From Xiphophorus maculatus (lineage: Eukaryota; Chordata; Actinopteri; Cyprinodontiformes; Poeciliidae), in contig NC_036443.1 of the NCBI RefSeq assembly GCF_002775205.1, positions 19,811,266 to 19,875,265 on the forward strand: a DNA stretch of 64,000 nucleotides. Direction: 5' to 3'. Positions 10,933-26,640 of this stretch are shown piece by piece (within the stretch, counting starts at the first letter, position 1; every line of letters starts with the position of its first letter). The notes under the pieces are model-generated. The model made no database searches, was not told where the DNA came from, and was given only the letters and a program-made list of their open reading frames with translations. The position numbers and the translations under genes are program-made.

Positions 10933-13684
10933 CACACTCTGGCTCCAATCACCTGCTATTTACCAAGTTGTGCTAGGCTCACACACCTTAGGAATGGTCA
11001 ACCCAGGTTACTGCAGTTTGGATGAAGTCTGATCCATCACACATTAATTGAATGTGTACCTAGATTTACAGTCCTTAATTTTCTAACATCTTCTTAGATC
11101 ATTTAAAGTTGCATAGGGCTGAGCTCAAACCCATGCATGAGCTTAAAGCACAGAGTAAAAATTAATTTGTACAGGCACACTTACGAAGTTGTAACATTGC
11201 AAAAACGAACAAAGGAAGACAGCAGAATGTTATTTGAATGAATTGGATGATGTGGTTTAGTTCTTCAGTTGAAGGTGTGAACAAAGTCCAAAAGTTTTAA
11301 CTCTGCTCTGTGCATTTCTATCAGGGCAAAGAACAACACTGGGAGTGGAGGGTTAACTTTTAGGTCTGCAACTGTAAACATCTTAAAATTAAAATAACTT
11401 CTATAGCAGCAAATTAACTAATTGTTGATGTAAAACTATAGGTTTGTATAAAGAGTTAAAGGTGCATTACATAATAAAGTCATTTTTACATGTACATGCT
11501 AAGAAATTTAAGCTTAGAACTGTTTTTTTTCCCTACAATAACAGTGACAGAAATACTTGGACATTAATGCACTAATGATTTTTTTCTGTTAATCTAAACT
11601 TCAACTTTGTCTGAAAGTTTTGATCAAATGAATTAGATAAACTGTTTTTTATGCACTTCGCTTTGAGAAAAAAAAAATCATTTGTGATTCCACCAAAAGC
11701 CAACAGACAAAAAAAAATTCATGTGCTACTGTGACCGACAGGGTGAGGTGTTGTTTTGTTTTGTTTACGGTGAGCCTCGTGTGGCTCTTTGATGTTGACC
11801 TCGTGGCTGGACTCGTCTTCCCGTTCTCCTGGTGCATGTTATTATCGCTTTCAATCTTCAATCCAGAGTTTATCTGAACAGCTCACTCGTCCTGTGTGAA
11901 CTTAACACAACACTGTTTAGCAAGGAACACTGTAGACAGCCGTTAATGAAGCGTAGGATGCTCAAATCTGTGCATCTAGAAATGATGATTATAGAAAACT
12001 TAAAGACACTTGTTAGATGTATGCTAACACTACATGAATGCCAGCAGTATTATGATCCAGAGCTGCTATGTTTGCTCCAACTTGAATTTGTTGTTGTGCT
12101 TTCCGTCATTGTTTCCATTTTCTTCGAGTTTATCTGCTAATCTGTAACATCTGCAGATAGTCAGGAAACTGAGGCAGAGATATTTTTTGTGACATTGTGA
12201 ATTCCTTACATGTATGTAAGCAGTTGATTTAGTTTTGAGGTAATTGCAACATCCCTGCATTAAAACAAGGAACTGCACAATGATTCACAGCCATCACTTT
12301 AATAAGAGGAAGTTTCTTCAACACAAATAAATTCATCTGTAACAATATTTTGTGATGTTTTTTGTTCCTAACTTTGTTTCTAATCTCCTGGCAGGTATAA
12401 AAAATTTACATATGTAATTAATTGGAATTACATATGTAGGAGTTTTAAAATAGGTTTCAACATGAAACTGGTATAGACCCACACACACATACACAACCCA
12501 ACTTGTGTGTTTTAAACCTGCAATAACACAAGATTCATTCTCTTAAAACATAAATTGTTTACAAGCAATAAAAATCGAGAAATATTAAAGCTAACCCAAC
12601 CATGGGGATTCCAGTTGAAATGACCATTCAGTAAATAGACATCCTCCACGTTGCTGGAAAGTTGGGTGGAAGGTAAAAGTGTAGTAGAAGAACTTACACA
12701 GGAATAATTAAAGCCTTGAGAGAATTGTGATGTAAAGGAAATTCCAGAGTTGGGGAGATTGGAAAGGTGTGAAGTTCAGCTGGAGTCAGAGTCAGAGGTA
12801 CATCTGTCTTTGTGAAGTCACATCTGTACCAGAGAAATTGAGAAGACTGAGACTGAGAGTGGTATAAACTCCTCTTTAAACTTAAATTAAAAATCAAAGT
12901 CTAGAGAACAGATGGAGAGGCACAGAGTATCAAGTTGCCTGAGGTTCAGTGTGAAATTTCCAAACTTGGTGATGATTTCAGAATCATGTTGGTCCTTTGT
13001 GCTTTTTCTAGTCCAAAAACTAGAAAGTACCAGGAGATATTGCAAAGCTTCGTGCTTCCCTCTGCTGACGAGCTTTATGGAGACTCTGCAGGAACGTTTA
13101 GAAACACCAGAACCAACAATGCAGACCAGCTGAAGGCCTATACTGTAATTTGACACAAACTATATCAGCGTGTAGCGAACTTATTTGAATTAACGAAATA
13201 ATTTATCTTATATTATCCTAATTTACAAAGATGCACTTGTGTCAGCCACATTATGACTAGATTAGATTAGATTGAAGGAGTTCTCTTAGAGCAGTGGAAA
13301 AATAACTGACATCAATTAGTACAACAGAATAGCAAATGGGGGTTTCTTTGTTTCGAGGAATGGTATCATTTTGGCAGGATGAGTCAATATGGATTATGCA
13401 TGTTTTACACCATCACTTACATGCACGACACTGAGAATTTTTGAGTGTAAAACTTTATCCCAGCTGTAACTCAAGCATACATGAATTTCACATAGACGAG
13501 ACATTGAGAGTTGGATGTTAACATCTGCATTGATGAATGTTGAAAGTCTGGGTGAAAATGGTGGAGCAGACCATCATGTGTCAGTGCGATCCTGCAGCTT
13601 CTGGCTGGAGCATATGTCCTTTAATATAGCCATCACAGCCAGATAAATGTCAAGAGGAGATGAAAAAGTGAGCTGCTCGGCCTC
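10933..13684. other. rbsn 3' UTR and intergenic gap to mrps25
   Basis: The rbsn transcript continues after the stop. An AATAAA at 11473-11478 is the first well-placed polyadenylation signal, giving a 3' UTR of about 0.55 kb. The rest (about 11.5-13.6 kb) is AT-rich with no gene seen. On the mrps25 side a minus-strand ATTAAA (plus 13620-13625) lies about 60 nt beyond its stop. The two genes are tail to tail. Confidence 0.5.
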
Positions 13685-14804
<1,120 letters not shown>

Positions 14805-17800
14805 GTTTACCTATGTACAAATCAATCTTACTTGGAAGTCACACAAGTGCACATACGCGGTGCGTGACGCAATTTGATGACGTTTCGCTACGTCGGGTAA
14901 ACACCACCAGCTTGACGGTACTTGTAGTTTTAATAAATTCGCAGTTACGTTATTTACATCACTTATTTTCTCCCCTTTCTCCTGATTGTCACCTATTTTG
15001 CATCACTGTTCCAACGCACTCGAATCAAAATGCTAAATTGCCTCCTTAGCATATCAGCAGGTTTTGCACAAGTGTATTTGAAAAGGCAAGAATCTAAAGG
15101 TTGCAGGATGGTGGCATATGACTTAAGTTGCAGACTTCTGGCTTATGGAAACTTTTGCCAAATTATTCATATTTCTGGAACTTTCAATTAATACATTTTG
15201 CTGCAAACTTCAACATAGCAACTGCCATTTTCTGTGGCTGCCAAACACAAAATAAATGTGTGGTTTTAAGGGTTGTTTTTTTTTTTTACACAAAATCCTG
15301 ACAAAAACCCCTTTACTCTTATATCTCTAAATAAAACCCGATGTAAGATTGTTTATACTTACTCTTTTTTTAAAATATATATATATATAGATATTTTTAC
15401 TACATATAACTTCCACAGCTACAATCTCCTTTTGAAAAAATGTAAAAAAAAATTGGAAACACCCAGTCAGTCTAGATTAGCTCAATTTATATATTGTGGC
15501 TTTAATACTTGTGTCCATCTAAAATAGAAGGTGTAGATGTTTTTGTCACTGTGACAAAAAAAAAGCATCTTGAAAATCCGTAATAAAAAAAAAAAACAGA
15601 TAAAAAAAATACCATAAATCTCAAACTTCTTCATAGAATCTTTTCTCAAAGTAAAAAAAATCTAGTTCATGTTTAACCATTTAAACATTTTACATTTTCA
15701 ACTAGACCTGATTAAATGATTAGTCCTTAAAATGTAAAATATTACTTTAATTTTGCACCACATTAGAATATCAAACTTTATACCCACTTAGCAATATGCA
15801 GAAAGCTTACACAGACTGCTTTGTTGTATGCCTTTGAATCCCAACCTGGGTTCTTTCTGCATGCAAGGATTCTCCCAGTGGTACTCCAGCTTCCTCTCAC
15901 AGCCCAAAAATATTTATGTTAGGCTGAATGGTCTCTAAATTGCTCTTATTTGTGTCTGTGTGTGTGCGTGTGTGTATAGTTGTTTGTCCTGTGTGCCTCT
16001 GTGCTGTCCAGTGATGTCCTGTCCAGGGTGTTCCCTGTCTTTAGCAAATGACAGCTGAAATACACACCAGCAATCTGCAACTCATGCAGATATGAGGGTG
16101 CGCATACAAAGGCTTGCAACTTATCAAACTATTATACCACAATAAAGGTGGCAAGAGTCATGTTATTTTTTCCCCAACAAAATTTATAAGTAATTTTGTT
16201 TCCTACCTTGTTTCAGTCGAGCTTTTCAGACATTTCAGCTAATTCTCATCTGGATCATGAACAACATCAGACCTGTTACATTAAATGAATAGATGTTTAT
16301 TTTAGTTGAAATAAGGCGCATTGCTTCAGAGAAGCTAGCCTCCTACTGGAATGCAGAAACAAGAGTTCAGTTGTTAATACATTTGATTTATATCAGTGAG
16401 GTAGAAATGTAGGGTTGTAACCATCTTGGGAAATAAATGTTTAAAATTCATAATTCAAACTTCCGAAGACAGAAAAAAGAACAGAGTAGATTCACATAGT
16501 ATCAAAAAATGTTACCCAAATGATACCACAAAAGAGGATGATGTATGCGCCTGGAATAGCTGCTAAAGCTACAACATTTAAATCAATATTTCACATACTG
16601 CATTTATTAAAATGTGCTTAAGCAATTTCTTCATGCATGGCAATGCACTATAAAAATGACAACAATGCTCCTTATTAGGGCTCACAGAAAGATTATAAAA
16701 CCCTGTTTAAAAACAACATGCGCTCATTTTAATGTCCGTTACATGTACAAATGCCATTTCATCACCAGTGCCTTTTTAGAAAGAGTCTTTTCAGGTTTAA
16801 AACCAAAATATTACAATTGATGTTCATGAGACACAAACCTAGCTGACTTATGTACATCCCCGTTACCATTCATGTTGCTGTGGATGTTTATTTAAACATA
16901 TATACAAGAGGGTAAAGCCAATGCATATCTCAATGCTGTCCTCAAGACATGAATGCATTCAAGGCTGGCTTTACACAGAATCTCATTGTTTTTCAATCAG
17001 GGATACCTGCCCAAAAGTACTTTAAGTACACTTAGTATGCAACAAGCAAATTTGCTCAAAACAAACGAATGTTTTCAAAAAACATACAAAATATACAGTT
17101 TTAGTCAGCCTAAATGCAGTGGAACATCACAGGAGCTGATTAATGTGCAACAAAATACCAATGCAAACATAAAGTGTAGCATAGCTACACATTAGAACGA
17201 GTTTTAAACCCAAAGCTTTTAAATAATTGTCTTTACAACATTCTAAATTGATTGAAGACAAAGAAAGACTGTAAGTCTACAGAGCTGTAACACTGATGGG
17301 ACAGAAGAACAAAACATAACTGATTGTCAATAAGGAAAAAAAGTGGAGGAGGTGATTGCACAGATTTTAAAAGCCTAAGTGTACCTTAATAAATGCATCC
17401 ACATTAAAATACACCAAGAAATGTCCTTTATGGTAATAAAAAACAACAGTACTGCTCAGACGAAGGCCTTCTGCTAAGAAGCAGGTTCAAACACATTTTC
17501 TTTTAGAGGACCAGTTTAACTAAAAATAGATTTGAAGATTACATCTCTGTGACTAGGAAGCTTATTACCAACTCAGCAAGCCTGAGTGACCCAGGAAACA
17601 AAAGTATTAATATAAAACAGCTGGAGCTGTAATTAAAGAAGAAGAAGAAGAAGATGGAGAAAGGAAGGAAGGAAGCTGGCAAAAAAAAAAAAAAAACTAG
17701 GGATGTTCTGATTTGAACATTTGAGCTAATATCGAAATCCCATCTTAATATAGCTGTTATGGCTAATAACTCATATATTTGCAGATATTACATACATTAA

Positions 17801-19123
17801 ATAAATATATTTCACTATCCTTTCGACACCTTGAAAAAAATGACCACACCGCTGACTTCACCATAGCTTCTCTGCTGCAGGTAAACTCATCACAATCCTG
17901 CGCTGCATCGCCATCACTGTCACATGACAAAGTTCCTCCCCTCCTCCAGAAACAAATGGCAACAAGATTTATTTTCATCTTGTTGCCATTTTTTTGTTTG
18001 TTTTTTTTAATCGGATCAATGCTGATCAAATTCCTAATGTTGGCACATACCAATAATAGTACCTAAAAAAATCCCAAAACAATTGCTGGGAATGTGAAGA
18101 TTAGTGTTCATTTCAATCTCATATTCAAATGATCAAAGCATAATTTTGCTTATACAACAATGATGGAAAAAGAATCAGACCAATTAAAGAAATAATTGTA
18201 ATTTTCTCAGTATTCAGCAATAATATTGCTTTGTTTACTGTTTTTCTAATATTATGCTGCCCGAGTTTCTTCTATGAGTTCCCATGGTGATAGATCAAGG
18301 TAAGAAGTGAATCAACTTCATCTTAAACTGAACCTGAAACTAAATTTACCTTGTTAAACCATAGTTCAGGCCAACGGTATGGACATGGGTGATCTGGCTG
18401 TAAGTGTCATAAAATAAACAAAATAAGTTAAAGGCCTCCATTTAGATTATACGTAATAATTGTGAGGCTTGTTAATTAGCTTCTGTTAAAATATTTGGAC
18501 AAAAACATCAAAGGGAAAAAAAAAAACATACAAAGCCAGTTTATATATATTCTGATGTGAAAGTGATTTTAAATTTCTTGGCTATTAGAGACGTCCGTGT
18601 TTGAGTCTGAAACTTTTGCCACAAACATGAAACGTACCGACTGCAGAAGTGCTGGCAGCAGAAGAAACCAAAACAATATGATCCTCCTGTAGGTTTACAT
18701 AATCTGATGTTTACAATTCAGGCTGTGTTTGGTATTTTATTTGACATTTTTGGATCAAAGGCTAGTACTCAAAATTACATGTATTTGATTAACATCACAG
18801 AACGTAAGGCTTATTTAAACTTCAGACTATTTGACAATGAGGGTCAAAGTGCGCAATAAAATGTGAAGAAAATATTAAAAGAGATAGTTGAGAAGTTACA
18901 GCTGACTGAATATTTTTCCCCCATGTACTTAAGAGCGACTCACAGCATGAAGTGCAGAAAACATTCCTGGTCATCCTGGTTTTCCAATGCCATGTTACGC
19001 CAAATCCGGCAAGTAATGTTAGAAAACAAAGATTTGTAGTTCAACTACAGCCCTCTAGAGACCATGTACCTGAAAATGAGATTTACAAACTTAACTGACA
19101 CTTTTTAGGTCCTTGGTGTGTTG
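14805..19123. other. mrps25 upstream region and probable long nr2c2 3' UTR
   Basis: The mrps25 promoter must lie just right of 14804; no TATA box is obvious and CG-containing sequence continues to about 14930. From about 16.3 to 19.1 kb the sequence is AT-rich without coding signal and probably contains the nr2c2 3' UTR; a minus-strand AATAAA (plus 16296-16301) is one candidate end. Purine repeats (GAA)n/(GGAA)n occur at about 17636-17675. No RNA gene was recognised. Confidence 0.4.
15820..16100. repeat. dispersed teleost repeat (retroelement-like tail)
   Basis: The segment contains GGGTTCTTTCTGCATGCAAG, TACTCCAGCTTCCTCTCACA, AGGCTGAATGGTCTCTAAAT, TTGTCCTGTGTGCCTCTGTG, CTGTCCAGGGTGTTCCCTGT and AAATGACAGCTG in that order. 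I recognise this succession from an abundant dispersed repeat of fish genomes. The copy is diverged and has no coding capacity. I do not assign it to a named family. Confidence 0.5.
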
Positions 19124-22100
19124 TCATTCTGTCGAGTCCGAGTCCTGACTGTTATACTCCGCTGTCTCCATCTTGAGTATGTAGGGAATGATGCTGTCAA
19201 TAGAGACGTTGCCTATCAAACCAGTGAAGAAAAGTTCCTCTGTGATACTTGAGTTCATTAGACGAAGGGCAGGCAGACGTGTCAGGATGCGTGTTAGTCT
19301 GAGGGAAAAAGATTATTTTTGTCAGATTTTGTCCAAAATCATCCCTGATGACTTATTTCAGTCAAAAATACCTGAACAATTTCTGCTTATATTCATGAAA
19401 GTTTAGGTCAGAACCATACACAAGCATACATACACTACACCTGAAACCATGTCTGAGGTAACATTATTTATTCCCTCATGTTGACTCTCTTATTTTAAAA
19501 TGGGAGCAATAACAATGACTGTAGTGAGGCTTTTTTTTGTCATAGTTCTATATTTTATTTATTTATTTATTTGGAAGTTAAGGTATGAAGAAGCCAGTCT
19601 GGTTCTGATGAATGATTCTTGTTTGTTCTGAGTGACCAGATTCACTTTTAGTTTGTTTACCCTTGAAAGAATTCATGCCATGAATTAATAACATTAACTG
19701 ACCTGTATGTGTCTTCAGGATATGTTTTTTGCACATAGTCTTGCAGCTCCATGAGGGCTTTCTCTTGGAACTTCTCAACCTGGCCGCTGCTCTCCACACC
19801 TGGGTGATCTGATCATCAGAAAAAAAAAAAAAAAAAAACCCAACTGAAATTTATAAAAACTAACCTGATTGGGTAGGTTTTCATATTGAATGTAAAAATA
19901 TGACTTAGAATAAGTTTCTTGCATTAAAGATAATTCTCACCAGGACTGAACAACACAATAGCCTTTAGGTAGGCGTACTCATAGCTGTCAGTCTCCAACC
20001 GTGTCATGCTGTTACAAAACTCCTGGAACTTCCAGATGTGCTCCATCACCTGCTTCACCCTCTCTCCAGAAAGTTTGTCTGAAAAAAAAAGAAACTTCTA
20101 ACATTTCTGCATAGATCCCATGAAACAAATGTAGTCATGGAGTTCAGCAGGCTCCTGGGCTAGGATTTCTAGATTTAATCTTATAATGTAAGACTTTTGA
20201 TGAGCAAAAAATGAGATACACAGCTAAGCTTTTTGTATGAAGCCATGTTAAGTTGGACAATTATGTAGATTTTACAGAAATAGAAGGTCTAAATGACTTG
20301 ATTTTATACTTTAATATTCAGATAAATTTGACTTTTTTTTTTAAACTTCCCAAGTATAAACAAGCTGTCAAATATTTACAGAAATGGGTTTCTGGGGCTT
20401 CCTGCTTTCATCTGGAAATGGTCACCAAAATAAAAAATAAACAGATAAACACATCTGGTAGAAATGATTGCATTATCTCTTCAGCATAGTATCAACTTAA
20501 AAAGACCCCTGCTATTGACAAATGCAATTAAATAAGGCGTTCAGCAGCAGGGAAACATCTATAACATGCAGGACAGCAGGACCTGGGTTGGAGAGCAATT
20601 ACAGAAAATATTGCATCTTTCAGGCTTGTCATCACAGACAAACTTCCCTAAATATTAATGTTTTAAGCTGGCTGATAATCAGGGGCACACACCGTCATGT
20701 TCATACCTGGGGAATGGGGCACACCACACAACTCAGAGGCTAAGACATGCAATATGTTAGCATTTAGTGCAAGCAACAACAGCTACAAGCTAATAAAAAT
20801 GACATTTCTTTGCTCCTGTTTTCATGTTTGTGTCCTACTGTGAGATGATGACGGGGTCTTTGGTCCATACCGTCCTGGACGCTGCTTTGCAGATGGTTAA
20901 TGATGGCAGTCAGGATGGTTGACAGGTTCATCACGTGAGCGCACTGAGCAAGACCCAGAATGAACAGCTCGTTCCAGCAAGCTCGCACCAAGCTTGTGTT
21001 TGCCTCCTGACTGGGAAATACATAAACATGTAAGACATACCACAAACAAACAGGAAAAGGCAGCATTGCAACATGAAACTTTTGTTGTGCCGATTTCTTT
21101 TTCTCCCCCACCCAAGTACTGAGAAGGCAGGAATGGAGCGTGCCCAGTGCATGGAGAGGAAGAGGAGCCTGGACGCCGACTCACAGATGTAGTGTACATT
21201 CAGATACTCGGGCATGGGGCTGGGCATGGTCAGCTGGAGCCAACAGAAACAGGAACAAGAACATTACAACCTGAGTTATATTAAAATAACATAAAAAGTA
21301 TGGCTGCTTGATTATTTTTGCAATCAGTTATTCTGTTGATTATTTTGACGATCAATTGATTAATCATATTTTTAAAAATTGCCACATTCTGCAGATTTTT
21401 CATTAACCACTTAAGCCTTTTTTATGACATTTGTAATATGTTAAAAGATTATCGTAAAAATATTTACAGACAAAGAAGGGTCTATTATTATAAGGGCAAA
21501 ATTTATATATTTTTTGTACAGTTTTGACTTAAATCCTGCACTGAATATGTTGTTCTTTCAGCAAAAGATTTTTTCAGAGTCTTTACATTACAGTTAACAT
21601 TTAATTGATTACTAAATTAGTTAATGATTATCTCAGTAATCAATTTATTGCGACTGATCACTTCAGTCCTACTAAAAAGCGAAAAAATCTGTTTTTTTCT
21701 GATATGAACAATTAACCAATAAGAATAACTTCAAAAACCATGTATATGGTTTGACTCTTGCCAGGTGTCTATATCAGCAAAAAAAAAACACAACATTGCC
21801 AGCCCACAGAAGAACACATTTGATATAATCTCAGAGTTTATTAAAGATTTGCATCCATCCTCTTTTCTATCTCAGTGGCTTTAGAAGACTCCCTCCACTC
21901 ACCTTGAAACCAACATGGCTGTCGGTGAGCAGCGGTCCCTCCACCTCAATGATGGGCGTCTCTTGGTCCCGTCCAATCAGCTGGATGGTAGTCCCACTGA
22001 CACAATGCGACTTCTCAGCCAGGTTCTGTTCTCCCCCTGCTTCAGGTGGGTTGAAGACTTTGGCCAGAGTGTCAAAGGCACTGCATTGAAGTACATACAA

Positions 22101-25080
22101 ACACACACACACACATGCACGCCCGCCAGCGCGCACACACACCGACACTTTTAACTCAATTAAAAGCATAACCTATAGCAACAAATAAAAAATAAAAGAT
22201 TTCCCTCATTTTTAAACTACTTAATTTAATTACAACAAAACCATACAAATATTTCCTGAAGGACCTGAGATGAACGTGTAGCTGAAATACTTTCAATATG
22301 ACCAACTGACCGTGTTATCTCGCTTGCAGACTGCTCCTCCTGCTGGCTGTCTGAGGTATCACCATTATTCAGGCTTTCTTTCAGGGAATCACTCAGGTTG
22401 GCAAGTGATGTCACAACATTGGCAAGCGTCCCCAGGTTTCCGTGCTCAGAATCCATCTAAAGCAAACACATAATTCTCACATTATGGCCTCAACTTCAGC
22501 CAAAGATATTGATGCTAGAAGTTATTCAAAGAAGCAGAGAACAGAGTGAGGCAGCAGAGCACGGTGTGTCTTTATGATCAGATGTACCTTGGAGTCTGTT
22601 GCCAACAGCAACGTCCCATCAGCCTGAATAACCGGCTGCTGGATATTAACCAGCATTCCCTGGTCCAGCAGGCTGGATCTGTACAATAATACAATAATAA
22701 ACTGAGTAAATACAAAAAGCATTTTTCACATTATGACTGCATTTATTACAAAGAATCGCTAACAATATCTAAACCAACGTGGCTTTATGTAAAAAAGTAA
22801 TTGCATGGAGGATTTGGATAGCTTTTGTTTCCATAAAAATAGAATTATCTCTTAGGTTATCCTTGCCTGGAATTACTTATTGTTCAAACAAGACATAAAA
22901 AAGAGACATTGATAATTAACAAAATACTTGTTTACTGCGCTATACATGAACAGGTCTCATTTCTACTGACCTGGAACCATCTGTATCTGTATCAGAGATA
23001 AAGGTTGGTGTAGCGATGAGTGGGCTGTTGAGATCCTTGCGGATGTAGATCTTCTGGGTGGAGGCAGCACAGTTGGAGTGTCTTTCTCGGGGAACAACGT
23101 CGATGGGTTTCCTCTCACTCTGGACAGCTAAACAATTACGACAGGCAGAATGTTGTTACTATTATTTTGGAGTAATATAACAACTACTACTTCTAATAAT
23201 AATAATAATAACACATAAAAAGTCGAGAAGAAATTGGTATTTTCAAGGCATAAATAAAGTGAAGACAAGTAAAGATGAGGGAACAGTTTCACAGCTTTTG
23301 GTTGTTGTAGTATAGATATTTAGCCGGAGAACCAAATACCAGAGGCTTCAAGACACAAGGCCAGTTTCAAGTTGGTACTGATGGTTTCACAATATGTTAA
23401 GATCAACATCAGTATCAGCCACTGCATCACTACTGGTACCTGGCTTAATGTTTAGTAGTACTGAGAAATTATTGTGGCACATATAGTATAAATAATTTGA
23501 AAAGATCAGTGCCTCTTGTTTAACCAGAACTGTCTCCAAAAAAAGGGCAGACAAAACATTTCAAGCATTTTTTTCCAACTTTGAAATTGAAAATTTCAAT
23601 TTTTAGATCAAAATAAAACGCACAAAAAATTTGTCATTTAGTGCCAACAAAAAAGAAAGTTAGTGCTTTTATCGGCAAAATGGCAAAAAGACCTAATGGG
23701 CTCCTGCTTTAAAATGTCCTGGTCGTACCTTCACAACAAGGCATTTATTAGGGCAATACTTGTACAGTTTCAGAACCACTCTCTAAGAAAGTATAAGTCA
23801 AAGGAAAACATTGTTGTTCAGGCTTCTTTAATCCAACTAATTACATTTGTTTAACTGAAATGATATTTAAGGAATCAATTTGGATGCAAACTCACAATCA
23901 GTTTTCATCCCCATGTTAAGGCATTTTCTCAGCCGGCAGAACTGGCAGCGGTTGCGGTGATGTTTGTTGATGACACAGTCCTGCTTACTGCGACAACTGT
24001 AGGTGAGATTTTTCCTCACACTCCTCTTGAAGAAACCTTTGCATCCCTCACAGCTGACAGCTCCATAGTGACGCCCTGAAAGCACACAAAAGTGTTTGAG
24101 TCCTTTTGGGGATAGAGTGAAGCTGAACAGCTGAAAGGTAGAGTACCTGAAGCTTTGTCGCCACACACCACGCAATATTCCACTGGCTGAGATCGACTTA
24201 GATCTCCTGACTGTCCCAACAAACGCTCCATTGACACTGGATCTGTGACGATCTGAAAGGAAAAGGTAAAAGCAAACTCCCCTTTAAATGGTCCACATAA
24301 CGTCAAGGATATATTCAAAAAACAGTAAAAAATATTAAGCAGATTTCTAAACATTATGGAGCAGAAGGGTATATATTGGGACAAATGTACCTGTATCCTT
24401 CCTGGCATCAGGCTGTCTGCAGCTGTGAAGATGACCTGCTTCGAGTTGTGAGTCTCCGGTGAGGCCAGGATAACTTTGCTCGCCCCTGAGCTGTCAGCCG
24501 TTGTCAGGATGAACTGCTGCTTTGAAGCACTGGACGGGTTCATCGCTGTCACAATCTGGATCTTCTGACCCGTCTGCTGGTCGGTTACAATCTGAATAGT
24601 CCAGTTAGAAAAGAGGGAGACAAAAACATGTGTGATTATTAATGTAAATAAGTAATAAAAGCACAGAGATATGTTACATGCAGAATCTGCCTGGTTGATT
24701 GTTGATTCGATTACCTGTATTCGCTGTGGTGTTGTGGCAGGCTCTGCAGAGATGACCCGAAAGCGCTGGGGAGACTCATCCATCACTGGATCTGATGGAT
24801 CTGATGGAGAGCATGACCCCTAACCCAGTTAAGCACAAATAATTTTTGTCAGCAAGCAAACACAAAAATAGCTCTTAAATCTGGAATCCATAGAAACATT
24901 ATTTCTATGGAAGTATTATAAAAAGTATTATGGATTCATAATACTTTATGAATCCGTTAAAAGAATTTGACAGTGTGATGTGAAACAAAACAGGAAGAAA
25001 GCCTTTCTCTGCACACTGACCTCTGCATCATGCTCAGAGTCTGATTTCTGCTGAGAGAGCAGGTTCAGGTTGGTCGCCAT
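19124..25080 (-). CDS. nr2c2: nuclear receptor subfamily 2 group C member 2 (TR4)
   Basis: Coding exons in transcript order: 25080-25021, 24819-24715, 24591-24391, 24252-24147, 24075-23896, 23127-22971, 22678-22588, 22456-22311, 22080-21903, 21233-21112, 21010-20871, 20078-19941, 19808-19703, 19298-19124. All introns are GT-AG and the total is 1905 nt (634 codons plus stop). The N-terminal region has repeats of the type [11 protein letters not shown]. The DNA-binding domain begins at C149 ([12 protein letters not shown]), with P-box CEGCKG at 166-171 and [20 protein letters not shown]. The ligand-binding domain begins near 409 ([19 protein letters not shown]) and ends [18 protein letters not shown]. 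This is an orphan receptor that binds DR-type AGGTCA repeats in the nucleus. NR2C1 is the close alternative, but the mrps25 and rbsn neighbours favour NR2C2. An in-frame ATG at 25086 would add two residues. A non-coding first exon ends with a donor at 26640. Confidence 0.95.
21301..21680. repeat. dispersed repeat in an nr2c2 intron (GATTAATC-rich)
   Basis: Between the exons ending at 21233 and starting at 21903, both ends carry related AT-rich words. The left has GTTGATTATTTTGACGATCA and GATTAATCA; the right has TTAATTGATTACTAAATTAG and ATCAATTTATTGCGACTGAT. I recognise these as a common dispersed vertebrate/fish repeat. No coding capacity is seen. Confidence 0.45.
22093..22143. repeat. CA-rich microsatellite in an nr2c2 intron
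   Basis: A CA-rich tract (ACACACACACAC and interrupted CA/CG units) lies just upstream, in transcript sense, of the acceptor at 22081-22082. It contributes to a purine/pyrimidine-alternating intron end. Confidence 0.6.
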
Positions 25081-26640
25081 GATCATGTAGAGTCATTAGT
25101 GAGGTCTGCGGAGGAATGCAAGAGACTTTATTCATCAACAGGTTTATTTTATATATACCAAACTAAACTGGGGTGTGACATATGGGTGTTTTCTTTCATA
25201 ATGACTGATAATAGTTTTGTTTTGAACTTGTTTCTGAGAAATCACTTAGACTAAATTACACCAGCTATGAGTTCCCCTAAAAAAGGTCAAATGTGAAACT
25301 GCAGGTGTATTTTTAAAGATACTGCCCTGCTTTGTGGCTAATCTGAACACATTCAGTACTAAAGCTCAAGGTGGCCAGGTTTGATTCTATTGGATCATGA
25401 ATCTACAGCAATATCCCTCTGCATCAAGAGACCGATGACAGACATTTTGTTTTATTTTTTTACCCTCATAGGTCTTGGTATAAAGTGATGAAAATACAGA
25501 GTAACAAAGTAACCACTACTGCCTTTGCAAGCATTCCTGACGCTGCCTTTTAATATCAGGGGCCAATGGAAAAAAAACTCAAAGAATATCTTTGTGTAAT
25601 TCATTTTCATACCCCTTTTAATTTATCCTCATTTGGTCACATCACAACCTCAAAGTTGGGGGGGAAACCTGCATAGGATGCATGTCACCTAGAATAAATA
25701 CTCATATAGTTATTATTACAGAGAACATCTTACAAATGTTTGCAGATGACATGATCTGCAGAGAGAGCAGAGTGCAAGTAAAGGAAAAGCCATAGAGGTG
25801 GAAATATTTACTGAAGACTAGTTTTACTTAATCCTCAAAAATCAATGTAAGGTTCACAATGCATTTCCAGATCTTGTTAAGATCTGGAAATGCACATCTT
25901 AATAAATGTTCATTTGCGCTTTTCTGTAATCACATATTTTCATTTTTACACCTTTACATAACCTTTATTAGTCAGTGTTACTTTAACAAAGACCCCCAGC
26001 TGCAGCTGATTAAGGTACCTTCAGTAGTCCACAGGGAGGAGCGTGAGGCTTCATGTTGTTTACAGATTGGCTGAACAGTTTGTCTATCAGTAACTTCACT
26101 CCAAACACAAAACAGAACAAAATGGAGAATCTGGCGTTTGGCCAACATAACCGCAGACGGTTATGATAATTGGTATAATGAAACAATTTTCTTAATAGGC
26201 AGTGGAGTGGGTGACATCTAATATTCTGACTGGAGATGCAAAAAAAAATGCTTTTCCAAATAAATCTCTGACACAGACATTTCTATCCACTCGTGTCAGC
26301 TGGACGGCAAAGGTAAAAGGGTCGAGTTCATCCGGTGTTAGCTGTCGCTGCTAGCTAGACGCAAATAAACCTATGGTAGGCTATGGAGCAACAGCTAGCG
26401 GGTTCTGCCTCTAAGATTCACAATGCAGGGAGCACAACAAATCAACAGCGTTGTCATGTAGTTAATAATCAGCCAATGTGTCTGTGCCGACTGCCAGACT
26501 GCGCGCAGTCTGTTTCTGTTCATCCCCGGAGGTAAAGCACCCGCAGCCGGACAGGAAGCTAAGCAGCTAGCCGCTGTTTTGTGACCCAGAGCTGCTTCTT
26601 CATAGGGCTTTAATGCTTCCAGTCCAGGACTGACACTCAC
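25081..26640 (-). other. nr2c2 first intron and 5' UTR context
   Basis: The sequence between the first coding exon and the donor at 26640 has no further coding exon that I can support. A possible acceptor (CAG before ACCTC on the minus strand, near 25100) would place the start of the coding exon about 25 nt upstream of the ATG. The segment at about 25560-25690 resembles a degraded dispersed element. Confidence 0.4.

Noticed and set aside
24016-24786. 256-codon minus frame as a single exon of nr2c2
   Set aside because: It reads through two introns; conserved splice sites and family alignment support separate exons at 24715-24819, 24391-24591 and 24147-24252.
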